Positions 17,075-25,643 of a stretch of 64,000 bases of DNA are shown here, one piece after another. The notes beneath the pieces were generated by a model. That model saw only the letters and a program-made list of their open reading frames with translations. It did not search any database and was not told the DNA's origin. The stretch's first letter is position 1. Each line of letters starts with the position of its first letter. The stretch lies in contig CAWDKW010000001.1 of NCBI GenBank assembly GCA_963803065.1, positions 7,421 through 71,420 of the forward strand, written 5' to 3'. This DNA comes from DASXMT01 sp963803065. Lineage in GTDB: Bacteria; Actinomycetota; Acidimicrobiia; Acidimicrobiales; RAAP-2. The position numbers were made by a program, and so were the translations under genes.

Positions 17075-17770
17075 CTATGACGCGTCGGCGACGACCCGGG
17101 ACTCGGCGTCCCGCCGCATATCCGGAGACGAGGTGGCCATGCCCCACACGAAGATGTCGGCGAAGGACGCGGCGATCTCCTTCGCCGACAGGCGCCCATC
17201 GGCCCGCAGCCACAAGTAGGTGTAGTTGTGCATCCCGAGCCAGGCGCGGGCTGACAGCCGCGCGTCGAGCCGTCGGAAGTGCCCGGATTTGGCGCCCGCC
17301 TCGAACACCGACTCGACCCGTCGCTCGTACTCTCGCCGCCGCTTCCGGAACTGCTCGGCATTCTCACCTGTCAGTGCCGGGAACTCGTGCAGGAACACCC
17401 AGACGTGATCGGGGTAGCGGACGATGACATCGAGCAGTTCCTGACCGAGCATGGCCAATTGGTCCGGCGGCGACCCGCCGGCCAGCGCGGCGCGATCGGC
17501 ACCGACCATGACCTCGTCCATCACCCGATCGTGGATGGCGGCGAGCAATTCCTCCTTCGAACCGATGTAGTAGTAGAGGGCACCCTTCCCGAGCTGGTTC
17601 GCCTCACAGAGCTCGACCGTACTGGTGGCGTGGTAGCCCCGTTGGGCGAAGACCTTGGCCGAGCGGTCGATGATGGCCTTCCGGCGCAGGTGCCATTTCG
17701 CGCTCCGGTGGGAATCGTCCTTGGCGTTGCTATGGGGAGCTTTGCCTGGGGGAGCTGTGCCTTTGGGCAT
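17075..17770 (-). CDS. TetR-family transcriptional regulator
   Basis: A 231-residue TetR. The HTH is KAIIDRSAKVFAQRGYHATS followed by TVELCEANQLGKGALYYYIGSKEELL; the rest is a large helical ligand domain (FLHEFPALTGENAEQFRKRR, then LSARAWLGMHNYTYLW). The general layout recalls regulators of CoA-linked lipid or sterol catabolism such as KstR2, but no KstR2-type site is visible here. A partial GTAC-like site (TGACCGATCGTCA, 17797-17809) lies 27 bp upstream of its start. It is the only TetR inside the run of GTAC operators and so the best candidate to bind them. That link is inference. Confidence 0.92.
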   Translation of the reverse strand: MPKGTAPPGKAPHSNAKDDSHRSAKWHLRRKAIIDRSAKVFAQRGYHATSTVELCEANQLGKGALYYYIGSKEELLAAIHDRVMDEVMVGADRAALAGGSPPDQLAMLGQELLDVIVRYPDHVWVFLHEFPALTGENAEQFRKRRREYERRVESVFEAGAKSGHFRRLDARLSARAWLGMHNYTYLWLRADGRLSAKEIAASFADIFVWGMATSSPDMRRDAESRVVADAS

Positions 17771-17796
17771 CTTCTAGCCTCATCTGACTCGTAGCC

Positions 17797-17809
17797 TGAC
17801 CGATCGTCA
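17797..17809. promoter_or_regulatory. partial GTAC-like site upstream of tetR
   Basis: TGACCGATCGTCA shares its left half and centre (TGACCGATCG) with operator site 2 at 2783, but the right half-site differs. It could be a weak autoregulatory site for the TetR starting at 17770. Confidence 0.35.
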
Positions 17810-17939
17810 TCGCGACACGGGCCGGGTACGACAGGCCGCCTGTTGGCTGGTCACCGTCCCTTCCACAGTAGCAGGCCACTTGGGATCACCCCCTTCTATC
17901 GCAGGGCACCGGTGGCTCCCCCACGTCCGGGTCGAGGGT

Positions 17940-19088
17940 TCAGCAACCTAACGCGCGCGCGATCACCACGTGTTGTATCTCGTTGGTTCCTTCCCCGATC
18001 TCGAGCACCTTCGAATCGCAATAGAAGCGGGCAACCGGGGACTCGAGCATGTAGCCGACCCCCCCATGGATCTGGACGGCCTCGGACGCCGCCGATGTCG
18101 CCACCCGGCTCGCCTTCAGCTTCGCCATCGCCGCCTCCTTCAGGAACGGCTGCCCCGTGTCGCGCAGGTAGGCAGCGCGGTAGGTCAGCCATCGGGCCGC
18201 CTCCAGTTCGGTGGCGATGTCGGCCAGCTTGAACTGCACCGCCTGGAACTGCGAGATGGGCCGGCCGAATTGGCGACGGCCCCGGGCATAGTCGGTCGCC
18301 ATGTCCAGGACCGCCTGGGTCAGGCTGAGCGACAACGCGGCGATCGAGATCCGTCCGACCTCGAGCGTGGCCAGGAACTGGCTCAGCCCGAGGTCCGGGT
18401 CGCCGATGAGGTGCTCGTCTGCGACCCAGACGTCGTCGAAGTACAGCTCACGGGTGTCGAGGCCCCGCCAACCGATGCCGCGCATCTTCGATCCCATCGT
18501 GAAGCCCGGCGTGTCCTTCTCGACCACGAAGCTCCCGAACCTGGGCGGCCCCCCACCGGCAGGATCCACGCGGGCGAGCAGCGTCACCCCGAACGACATG
18601 TCCGTACCCGCATTGGAAATGAACGACTTCCGACCGTTGATCAGCCAACCACCGTCGCGCCGCTCTGCCCGGGTCGTGATGCTCCGGGTGTCCGAACCCG
18701 CGTCCGGCTCGGTCAGCCCGAAGGCGCCGAGCAGCCGTCCCACAGCCAGCGGGCGCAACCAGCGTTCGCGCTGGGTGTCGTTGCCGAACAGGTACAACGG
18801 CAGCGAGCCGATGGTGACGTGGGCCTGCCATGCCGCCGCGACCGACTGATCGGCCAGTCCGATCTGCTCCATGGCCGCGACGAACCCGACCGTCGACATG
18901 CCGATCCCTCCCCACTCCTCGGGGATCAAGATGCCCAACAAGCCCAACTGGCCCATCTCGCGCAGGAGATCGGTCGGGCACTCGGACCGGTCCCACGCCG
19001 CCGGTGCCCGCGGCGCGATCTCCTTGGTCGCGAACTGGCGGCAGAGCTCGGCCAGATCACGCTCGGCCTCGGTCAGCGAGAGGTCCAC
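17940..19088 (-). CDS. acyl-CoA dehydrogenase
   Basis: A 382-residue FAD-dependent acyl-CoA dehydrogenase with all three domains. The LTEPDAGSDT block is followed by NGRKSFISNAG, then SQFQAVQFKLADIATELEAAR, then EAVQIHGGVGYM, and the C-terminal EIGEGTNEIQ holds the expected catalytic Glu. It forms an alpha,beta-double bond in an acyl-CoA. GTG at 19088 is the start. Operator site 5 sits 13 bp upstream, shared with the divergent Rieske oxygenase at 19151. Confidence 0.96.
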   Translation of the reverse strand: MDLSLTEAERDLAELCRQFATKEIAPRAPAAWDRSECPTDLLREMGQLGLLGILIPEEWGGIGMSTVGFVAAMEQIGLADQSVAAAWQAHVTIGSLPLYLFGNDTQRERWLRPLAVGRLLGAFGLTEPDAGSDTRSITTRAERRDGGWLINGRKSFISNAGTDMSFGVTLLARVDPAGGGPPRFGSFVVEKDTPGFTMGSKMRGIGWRGLDTRELYFDDVWVADEHLIGDPDLGLSQFLATLEVGRISIAALSLSLTQAVLDMATDYARGRRQFGRPISQFQAVQFKLADIATELEAARWLTYRAAYLRDTGQPFLKEAAMAKLKASRVATSAASEAVQIHGGVGYMLESPVARFYCDSKVLEIGEGTNEIQHVVIARALGC

Positions 19089-19100
19089 GCGGGTAGTCTA

Positions 19101-19116
19101 GGGACCGGTCGGTACA
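19101..19116. promoter_or_regulatory. GTAC-type palindromic operator (site 5)
   Basis: GGGACCGGTCGGTACA, with one good and one weaker outer half-site, lies between the divergent acyl-CoA dehydrogenase (start 19088) and Rieske oxygenase (start 19151). Confidence 0.6.
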
Positions 19117-19150
19117 ATCAGCCAGAGGTCCTGGATTGGGAGGTCACGCG

Positions 19151-20551
19151 ATGACGACCACAGAGGTCGAGTCGGTAGCCGCAGGTGTCGACGTGCCCGA
19201 GCGCTGGCGGCTTGGACCTGCGTACGTGCCCAAGGGCCGATACACGGATCCCGAGTTCCTCCAGCTCGAGATGGAGCGCTTGTTCCCGAGGACGTGGCTG
19301 AACGCCTGCCGCTTCGACGAGGTCGAGCGGGTCGGCGACTACGTGGATTTCGAGATCAACGGTCAGTCGATCGTGGTCGTCCGGACCCAGGAGGGCCTCC
19401 GGGCCTATTTCAATTCCTGCCGGCACCGCGGGACGAGGCTGGTCCAGGGCCGGGGCCGGATCGGCGAGTTCCGCTGCCCGTTCCACGCCTGGCGGTGGAA
19501 CCTCGACGGCTCCCTCAAGTACCAGGCCGACGAGGAGAACTTCGACCCCCGCCCAGCCGAAGCGCTGTGCCTGCCCGAGGTGAAGGTCGACACCTGGGGA
19601 GGATGGGTGTTCGTCAACATGGACCCCACGGCTGAGCCGCTCCTCGACTACCTCGACCCGATCCCTTCTCGGTTGCAGGGCTACAAGCTCGAGGACATGC
19701 GGATCGCCTGGTACAAATCGGTGATCGTCGATGCCAATTGGAAGACCGCGCTCGACGCCTTCAACGAGAGCTGGCACGTGATCGGCACCCACCCGCAACT
19801 CCTCCGGGCGGACAAGCACACCAGCCCACCGACGATCGCCGAATGTGAGAACTACGGCGGCAAGACCTTCAACGAGCTGTTCCGCTACCACTCCCGCCAC
19901 GCCGACGTCTTCCGCTACGGCAGCGAGGGCGACTCCACCCGCTTGCGTCCCGAGTACGGGGTCGATCCCAAGGCGGTGTACGACAACGTCGTCTACAACC
20001 TGCGAGAGCTCCGGGCCCTGTACCTACCCACGGACCTCGGCGCGGCAGCCGAGCTGCGGACGATCCCCGAGGCCAGCGGGCCCAACGGCAATGCCATCTA
20101 CCAGCAGCTGCGCAAGAAGCATGCCCGGGCCGCCGGCGTCGACTACCCGGAGCTGACCGAGGCCCAGCTCAAAGCGGGCATGTACGACTGGCACATGTTT
20201 CCGAACACGGTGTTCCTCGTCGACTTCGGGACGGCCATCACCTACCGGACCCGCCCGTACGGCAAGGACCCCGACAAGTGCATCTTCGACGTGCAGGGCC
20301 TGTGGCTCCCGTCCGCCGAAGGCATCGAGACAGCGGAGCCGGAACGCTACGACAGCTGGCGGGATGCGTCGCTGGGAGCCATTCTCGACCAGGACTTCTC
20401 CAACATGCCCGAAGTGACCGTCGGCCTCCATTCGCCCGGTTTCGACGGGCACCATCTGAACCGGGCTCAGGAGATGACCATCTGGAACTACCACCGGGCC
20501 ATTGACGAGTTCCTCTTCGCCGGTCCCCTCGGGGATTCGCCACTCCAGTGA
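19151..20551 (+). CDS. Rieske non-heme iron oxygenase, catalytic (alpha) subunit
   Basis: A 466-residue Rieske oxygenase. The [2Fe-2S] motif is C-R-H at about 90-92 and C-P-F-H at about 109-112. The mononuclear iron site appears in NWKTALDAFNESWHVIGTH, with the bridging Asp and two His. It dihydroxylates, monohydroxylates or demethylates a ring substrate using electrons from a reductase/ferredoxin that is not encoded next to it, and no small beta subunit follows. ATG 19151 is preceded by GGGAGG. It shares operator site 5 with the divergent acyl-CoA dehydrogenase. Confidence 0.94.
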   Translation: MTTTEVESVAAGVDVPERWRLGPAYVPKGRYTDPEFLQLEMERLFPRTWLNACRFDEVERVGDYVDFEINGQSIVVVRTQEGLRAYFNSCRHRGTRLVQGRGRIGEFRCPFHAWRWNLDGSLKYQADEENFDPRPAEALCLPEVKVDTWGGWVFVNMDPTAEPLLDYLDPIPSRLQGYKLEDMRIAWYKSVIVDANWKTALDAFNESWHVIGTHPQLLRADKHTSPPTIAECENYGGKTFNELFRYHSRHADVFRYGSEGDSTRLRPEYGVDPKAVYDNVVYNLRELRALYLPTDLGAAAELRTIPEASGPNGNAIYQQLRKKHARAAGVDYPELTEAQLKAGMYDWHMFPNTVFLVDFGTAITYRTRPYGKDPDKCIFDVQGLWLPSAEGIETAEPERYDSWRDASLGAILDQDFSNMPEVTVGLHSPGFDGHHLNRAQEMTIWNYHRAIDEFLFAGPLGDSPLQ

Positions 20552-20602
20552 TCGGGCCCTGAGGGCGGCCTGAACGGGCGAGGATCGAGAGGCCCGGAAG
20601 GA

Positions 20603-21358
20603 CTAGTCGAGGACGCTCGGATCCTGACGAACGATGCGCCGGGCCGCGGCGGCGAACCAGTTGTCAAAGTTGCCCTTGGCCACCGACCCGGCGATCATGG
20701 TGCCGAAGGCCGCCGCCACTTCATCGCCCATGGGCACTCCGGAGCCCAGAGCCTCGACGTGCCAGGCCTGCCGGCAGCGCCACTCGAGGACGGCAGCACG
20801 GAGGTAGGCCTCGCTGATGTCCTTGCCCAGGATCAACACGCCGTGGTTCACCATGAGGAGCACGTCGGCGTGGCCCAGGGCATCGACGACTTCCTTGGCG
20901 TTCGCCGTCTGGTTCACGGGACCCTCGTAGGAGGAGTCGATGGCGATGGTCTCGCCCATCATGGCCCCGGTCTGGTCGTAGACCGGCGGGACGCGGTGGC
21001 TGTCGGCCCAGATCGTGCCCCAACGCGGGTGGTTGTGGATCACGACGCCGGCGTTTTCCCGGTGCTGATGCAGCACGACATGCAGCTGCACTGCCGGCGA
21101 GATGACCCAGGGCCCCTCGAGCTGGTTGCCGTCGACGTCCATGCGGGCTACGTCGTGGGCGCAGATCTCGTCCCAGCTGAGGCCCAGTGGGTTCACCAAG
21201 AAGGTGCCGTCAGGCTGTCGATAGGTGATGTGGCCGGCCAGGTGGTCGTCGTATCCCTCGGCGTGGAGGACCCGGGCCAGGAGAGCGAGCTCCTGGCGAG
21301 GCGAGACACTGAGCGTCGGGAACGGCTGCGGCCTGGTCGGCGCGGTCGACGTCGTCAC
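20603..21358 (-). CDS. class II aldolase/adducin-family protein
   Basis: A 251-residue class II aldolase fold. The zinc ligands are visible in VVIHNHPRWG and LMVNHGVLILGK, preceded by GHITYRQPDGTFLVNP. Family members cleave sugar phosphates or decarboxylate/cleave hydroxy-ketone intermediates. In this neighbourhood a C-C lyase or decarboxylase acting on a catabolic intermediate is plausible. It is convergent with the Rieske gene and separated by 136 bp from the gene upstream on the same strand. Confidence 0.9.
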   Translation of the reverse strand: MTTSTAPTRPQPFPTLSVSPRQELALLARVLHAEGYDDHLAGHITYRQPDGTFLVNPLGLSWDEICAHDVARMDVDGNQLEGPWVISPAVQLHVVLHQHRENAGVVIHNHPRWGTIWADSHRVPPVYDQTGAMMGETIAIDSSYEGPVNQTANAKEVVDALGHADVLLMVNHGVLILGKDISEAYLRAAVLEWRCRQAWHVEALGSGVPMGDEVAAAFGTMIAGSVAKGNFDNWFAAAARRIVRQDPSVLD

Positions 21359-21493
21359 AGGTACCTCCTTCAGACAGATGGACTCTCAGGTGGACCGTCG
21401 GTCGATGGCTCCGCTTCGAGCTTACGACGACGGGCCGGTCACCTGCACCAGGTCACCGGCATCGAGATCCGTCGGGTCCCGACGAGCGACGCG

Positions 21494-22345
21494 CTAGTCG
21501 ACCGGGTGCATGATCGCGGCACAGGACGTGATGGCGCGGTCCTCGTTGCCCTCGTCGTGGAGCGTGAGCCGCACGCCGACCCGGCCCCCGGTCCGGGCGG
21601 CGTCGGCTGTTCCCTCGACTCGGAACGGCCCCACCTTGCCCCGGGCCAGGTGCATGACGTGCCACGACTCCACCTGCAGCATCGGAGTGCCCGCCACGTC
21701 ACCGGCGAGCTCGGTTGCTGCGGCCTCGAGGACCACGTGTTGCGGGCCAAGGTGAAGGGCGGCGTCGGGGGAGGCCAACTCGAGGCTCAGAGCGGGCAGG
21801 ACCCAGTGCCCGTCGGGCCGCCGCTCGGCCCCGAACACCTCCCACAGTGGCGGGAGGTCGGGGGAGTCCACGACCTCGATCTTCTCCTCGTCCATCTTCT
21901 CGAGCCCGGGAGGCGGCGTTCCGATGCTCACGCCCTGGCCCTCGGTGTAGGCGATGACCCGATCGTGGTTGTCGGCGTCCACGATCTTCGATCGGCTGAA
22001 CCCCATCGTGCTTCCCTGCTTGAGGACTTCCTGATCCACCAGCTCGATCCGGCGAACGTCCCGGGCGTCGTCGAGGATGTAGCAGCAATGGATGACCGGG
22101 TTGGGCACAGCGACCAGGTCGGAGCTGCCTCCGCCCTCGGGGGAGGTGATGGCCAGTGGAGCGGCCATGATCCCACCGGCCGCGTTGCGCATGTCGTGGC
22201 GCAGCGTCACGGTGTTGTCCACGGGTCCGGTATTCATCGAGCTGTGGTTCCGGCCGATATAGCGGTAACTGAGGAGACCGGTCCACCGTCGCTTGAGCTC
22301 GTCGGCATAGTCGGCACTCGGTACGCTGCGTATGTCCTCCAACAC
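21494..22345 (-). CDS. uncharacterised protein, possibly two hotdog-like modules
   Basis: 283 residues, not confidently recognised. The N-terminal half contains a run like MNTGPVDNTVTLRHDMRNAAGGIMAAPLA; the C-terminal half contains GKVGPFRVEGTADA and RVGVRLTLHDEGNEDRAITS, which is reminiscent of the hotdog strands of acyl-CoA thioesterases and PaaI-type proteins. No signal peptide or membrane segment. The start is a GTG at 22345. It is divergent from the sulfotransferase at 22502. A CoA-thioesterase role would fit the pathway but is speculative. Confidence 0.65.
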   Translation of the reverse strand: MLEDIRSVPSADYADELKRRWTGLLSYRYIGRNHSSMNTGPVDNTVTLRHDMRNAAGGIMAAPLAITSPEGGGSSDLVAVPNPVIHCCYILDDARDVRRIELVDQEVLKQGSTMGFSRSKIVDADNHDRVIAYTEGQGVSIGTPPPGLEKMDEEKIEVVDSPDLPPLWEVFGAERRPDGHWVLPALSLELASPDAALHLGPQHVVLEAAATELAGDVAGTPMLQVESWHVMHLARGKVGPFRVEGTADAARTGGRVGVRLTLHDEGNEDRAITSCAAIMHPVD

Positions 22346-22416
22346 TGTCGTTCGGTCCTCTCTGCTCTGGCACGGGCACGGACCTGCCCTCCACTGAACA
22401 GGTCACCGAGACCACC

Positions 22417-22430
22417 GCGAGGCGCCTCGC
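22417..22430. repeat. perfect 14-bp palindrome in divergent promoter
   Basis: GCGAGGCGCCTCGC reads identically on both strands, in the gap between the genes at 22345 and 22502. A second, spaced inverted repeat (ATGAC-N7-GTCAT, 22437-22453) follows at once. Either could be an operator; neither matches the two regulon motifs elsewhere. Confidence 0.4.
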
Positions 22431-22501
22431 ATCACTATGACACTCTTCGTCATCTGGCTCAAAAGCGATGGTAACGTGCGCGGCTGGGGAGGGGTGCCGG
22501 G

Positions 22502-23674
22502 ATGGAGCAGTTCAACGTGGACGCGGTCGTCGGCGAGGCGATCGAGCGGGCCGGGGGTGCCGATGATCTCGGCGATGGGCCGTTCCTCGAACCCCTCGCC
22601 CTCTTCCTCGAGTCACTTGAGGGCGAGGCCCGCTTGAACGAGGTCGGCCGCCTCATCGCCAAGGAACGCGCCCTCCTCCACACCGTCAACCGTCTCGGCT
22701 ACGTGGCCGACCGGAACCGGTTCCCGGCGATGACCGAGGAGCGGATCGTCGCTCCCGTGTTCATCATCGGCTTCCCTCGCACCGGCACCACGATCCTCCA
22801 TGACATCCTGGCCCAGGATCCGGACAGCCGAGCGCCGCTCACCTGGGAGACGATGTTCCCGTCGCCCCCACCGGAGGCAGCGACCTTCGACACCGATCCG
22901 CGCATCGCCCTCTGCGCCTCGATCCTTCCCAACCCGGAGACGGAGACAGAGCGCGATCGGCAGTTTCGGGCCATGCACCCGATGGGCGCCACCTTGTCGC
23001 AGGAGTGCGTGACCATGATGGGCGAGGCGATGTGCACACCCTTGTTCCACAACCAGTTCCGGGTGCCGACCTATGAGGACTGGGTCGACCACGAGGCCGA
23101 CTGGTCGCACGTCTACGACTTCCACTACCGGCAGCTCCAGCACCTGCAGTGGCGCAACCGCCGCGACCGCTGGGTCCTCAAGACCGGGGCGCACATGTGG
23201 GGGCTCGAGCACCTGCTCCGGACCTATCCCGACGCCCGGATCGTGTTCACGCACCGGGATCCGGTGAAGTCGGTGACCTCTTATGCCAGCTTGACCACCC
23301 TGGTGCGGTCGATGGGCAGCGACGAGGTGGACCGGTTCGAGCTCGCCCAGGACTGGGCCGGCCGGCTGCAACGGGTGGTCAACCATGTGATCACCGTCCG
23401 CGAGGCCGTGCCGTACCCCGACGCCATGTTCTACGACATGTACTTCTCGGACTTCGTCGCCGACCAGTTCGCGGTGGTCAGCGACATCTACGCCGCCTTC
23501 GGCCTGCCCATGACCGAGGAGGGCGCGTCTCGCATGAAGGCCTTCATCGCCGACAACCCCAAGGGCAAGCACGGTCTCCACACCTACACGCCAGAGGAGT
23601 ACGGTCTCGACCCGGTCACCCTCCGTCGTGACTTTCGGACCTACATAGAGCACTACGGCCTCGCCCCGGAATAG
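22502..23674 (+). CDS. sulfotransferase-family protein
   Basis: A 390-residue PAPS-type sulfotransferase of the large Sulfotransf_3-like group common in mycobacteria and relatives. The 5-prime-phosphosulfate loop FIIGFPRTGTT is at about residues 87-97, and the 3-prime-phosphate region RIVFTHRDPVKSVTS is mid-protein. It would transfer sulfate to a hydroxyl or amine of a lipid or steroid-like acceptor. ATG 22502 follows GGGGAGGGG. Its divergent partner (21494-22345) is uncharacterised. Confidence 0.88.
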   Translation: MEQFNVDAVVGEAIERAGGADDLGDGPFLEPLALFLESLEGEARLNEVGRLIAKERALLHTVNRLGYVADRNRFPAMTEERIVAPVFIIGFPRTGTTILHDILAQDPDSRAPLTWETMFPSPPPEAATFDTDPRIALCASILPNPETETERDRQFRAMHPMGATLSQECVTMMGEAMCTPLFHNQFRVPTYEDWVDHEADWSHVYDFHYRQLQHLQWRNRRDRWVLKTGAHMWGLEHLLRTYPDARIVFTHRDPVKSVTSYASLTTLVRSMGSDEVDRFELAQDWAGRLQRVVNHVITVREAVPYPDAMFYDMYFSDFVADQFAVVSDIYAAFGLPMTEEGASRMKAFIADNPKGKHGLHTYTPEEYGLDPVTLRRDFRTYIEHYGLAPE

Positions 23675-23803
23675 GGGGGCCTCGGCACCAGGCGACATCC
23701 AAGGGTCGCAGGGCCTCGTGTATTAGATTTCTATCGCCGTGCCGGAGGGGCCATCCAGCCTGGGCCAGCCGGTCGGCCTCGACTACACAGGGACAGGGGG
23801 AAC

Positions 23804-25570
23804 GTGTCCATCGGGACCGTCATCGATCCGCCCCGAGCGGATGACGAGACCCGGACGGTTGTCCGGCAGCACGATCGGCAGCCCCGAGCGGCGGGCGAGG
23901 CCCGGCCGCCAGTCGGGCACGGCCATCGTCTCCTGCTCGTGCGGACGACGATGGTGCTGGCGGTGGGGCTCGGGGTCGGCGTACGACTGTGGTACCTCTT
24001 CCATCAACCGCTCGATTCCGATGAGGCGTTGGTGGGGATCGCGGCCCAGGGTGTTGCCCACGGGCATCTGACCGTTTTCTTCCTCGGCTCGTTCTACGGG
24101 GGCGTGGAACCCTACGTGAGCGCAGTCCTGTTCGCCGTCTTCGGTCCGAGCGCGTTCGCGCTCAAGGCGACCCCGGTCCTGCTGTCGGCGATCGCCTCCC
24201 TCTTGACGTGGCGCATCGCTCTTCGACTGGTCAAGGACCGCCGGGTGGCCGCACTGGCCGGGGTGGTCAGCTGGGTGGCGCCGCTCGCCACCGTCTGGAA
24301 TTCCACCGTCGAGCGCGGATTTCGAGGGGTCACGATGGCGTGCGGCTTGGCCTGCCTGCTTCTGGCCCTCCGGTGCCTGGACGGTCGACGCGGGTACCTG
24401 AACCTCGCCGCCCTCGGGTTGTTGCTGGGCGTGGGTTGGTGGTCGTCCCCGGAGATCGTCTACTTCCTGGTTCCCGTCGGGCTGGTGCTCATCGGCGCGG
24501 TGGTGGTCTCGCCGGCCGGACATCGGATCTTGCTCTGGGCCCCCCGGCTCGTCGCCGCCCTCGCCGCGGTCGGTGTCGGTGCCATGCCGTGGCTGTGGGT
24601 CAACATCCCCGGTTTCGAATCGATGCGGGCATCCTCGTTCCCGGGCGGTCAGGCCAGGGAGAACACCGGGTACGTCGGGAGGATCGAGACGTTCTTCCAC
24701 CACATCCTGCCCATGCAGACGAATCTGGTGGCCCCTGACTCGGCGGCCGACCTCTTCCACCGACCGCTCCAACTGGCCCTCCAGTTCGGGTTCGACGTCG
24801 TGATCATCGCCGCCCTGGCACTGTGCATCGTGAAGGGCGGACGCGGCCTGGCGATCGCGGCGGGGACGCTCGCCCTGCCTTTTCTCCTCGCCTACCAACC
24901 CGGCACGTGGTACTGGCTCGACGGTCGTTACGGCGTGTACGTCGGAGCCTTCCTGGTGCTCGTTCTGGCCATCGGGTGCGACCAGGCCCCCGCCCTCCTG
25001 GGTCGAACCGGCCATCGGCACAGCCACGCCCACCAGCCGAGGGCGCCGCGCTACCTCATGTGCGGGCTCCTGGTTCTCTCATCGGTGCTCACCGTGATCT
25101 CCTTCCACCAGAGCTCCTCGTGGTTCGACCGGGGCAACCACGGCTTCCTCGCCAACTGGCGAGATCCCAATGCCCCGACCGACCAGGCCATCAGCCGGCT
25201 CGAAGCGGGCGGCGTGGCCACCGGGTACGCCGACTACTGGGTCGCCTACGACCTCGACTTCTTCTCCAATGGTCGACTGGCCGTGACCACCGTGGCCGGA
25301 GCCGACACCAACCGCTCGCAGTCGATCGATCGGACAGTCGAGAGGTCTTCCCGGGCGGCGTGGCTGTTCGTGCCCTCAGGACGCATCGTCGAGGGCTATC
25401 AACAGTTCGCCGGCACTCCGGCCATCGTCGGGCCGGCCTCGATGACCGAGGATGCCTTCATTACCAGGCTGCACGCCTTGGGGGTCTCGTACCACGTCGT
25501 CGACGCCGGACTCGTCCAGGCCGTCGTCCCTTCCCGGCCAGTGACCCCGAAGGAGATCGGGCTTCCCTGA
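23804..25570 (+). CDS. polytopic membrane protein, glycosyltransferase-39/ArnT-like
   Basis: A 588-residue integral membrane protein with a cytoplasmic N-terminal tail of about 45 residues, then roughly ten hydrophobic helices. The first loop has HQPLDSDEALVGIAAQG, where the acidic pair following the first membrane span is typical of GT-C fold transferases such as ArnT/PMT. The C-terminal 150 residues form a soluble domain (LEAGGVATGYADYWVAYDL...). It probably transfers a sugar from a polyprenyl-phosphate donor on the outer face of the membrane. GTG 23804 has a purine-rich GGGGGAA upstream. It stands alone between convergent and divergent neighbours. Confidence 0.8.
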   Translation: MSIGTVIDPPRADDETRTVVRQHDRQPRAAGEARPPVGHGHRLLLVRTTMVLAVGLGVGVRLWYLFHQPLDSDEALVGIAAQGVAHGHLTVFFLGSFYGGVEPYVSAVLFAVFGPSAFALKATPVLLSAIASLLTWRIALRLVKDRRVAALAGVVSWVAPLATVWNSTVERGFRGVTMACGLACLLLALRCLDGRRGYLNLAALGLLLGVGWWSSPEIVYFLVPVGLVLIGAVVVSPAGHRILLWAPRLVAALAAVGVGAMPWLWVNIPGFESMRASSFPGGQARENTGYVGRIETFFHHILPMQTNLVAPDSAADLFHRPLQLALQFGFDVVIIAALALCIVKGGRGLAIAAGTLALPFLLAYQPGTWYWLDGRYGVYVGAFLVLVLAIGCDQAPALLGRTGHRHSHAHQPRAPRYLMCGLLVLSSVLTVISFHQSSSWFDRGNHGFLANWRDPNAPTDQAISRLEAGGVATGYADYWVAYDLDFFSNGRLAVTTVAGADTNRSQSIDRTVERSSRAAWLFVPSGRIVEGYQQFAGTPAIVGPASMTEDAFITRLHALGVSYHVVDAGLVQAVVPSRPVTPKEIGLP

Positions 25571-25587
25571 GGCCGACGTCTTCGGCC
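25571..25587. terminator. stem-loop between convergent genes
   Basis: GGCCGA and TCGGCC form a 6-bp stem with a 5-base loop directly after the stop of the membrane glycosyltransferase-like gene and before the end of the oppositely oriented alcohol dehydrogenase. No clear T-run. Confidence 0.45.
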
Positions 25588-25643
25588 GTGCCAGGGACAG
25601 CGGGCATCACGGCCTGCGGCCAGTGTCGGCGGGCCAGCGACGG

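Noticed and set aside
17075..17770. Naming this TetR KstR2
   Set aside because: The resemblance is only in general layout, and no AAGCAAG-type palindrome typical of KstR2 is visible at nearby promoters.
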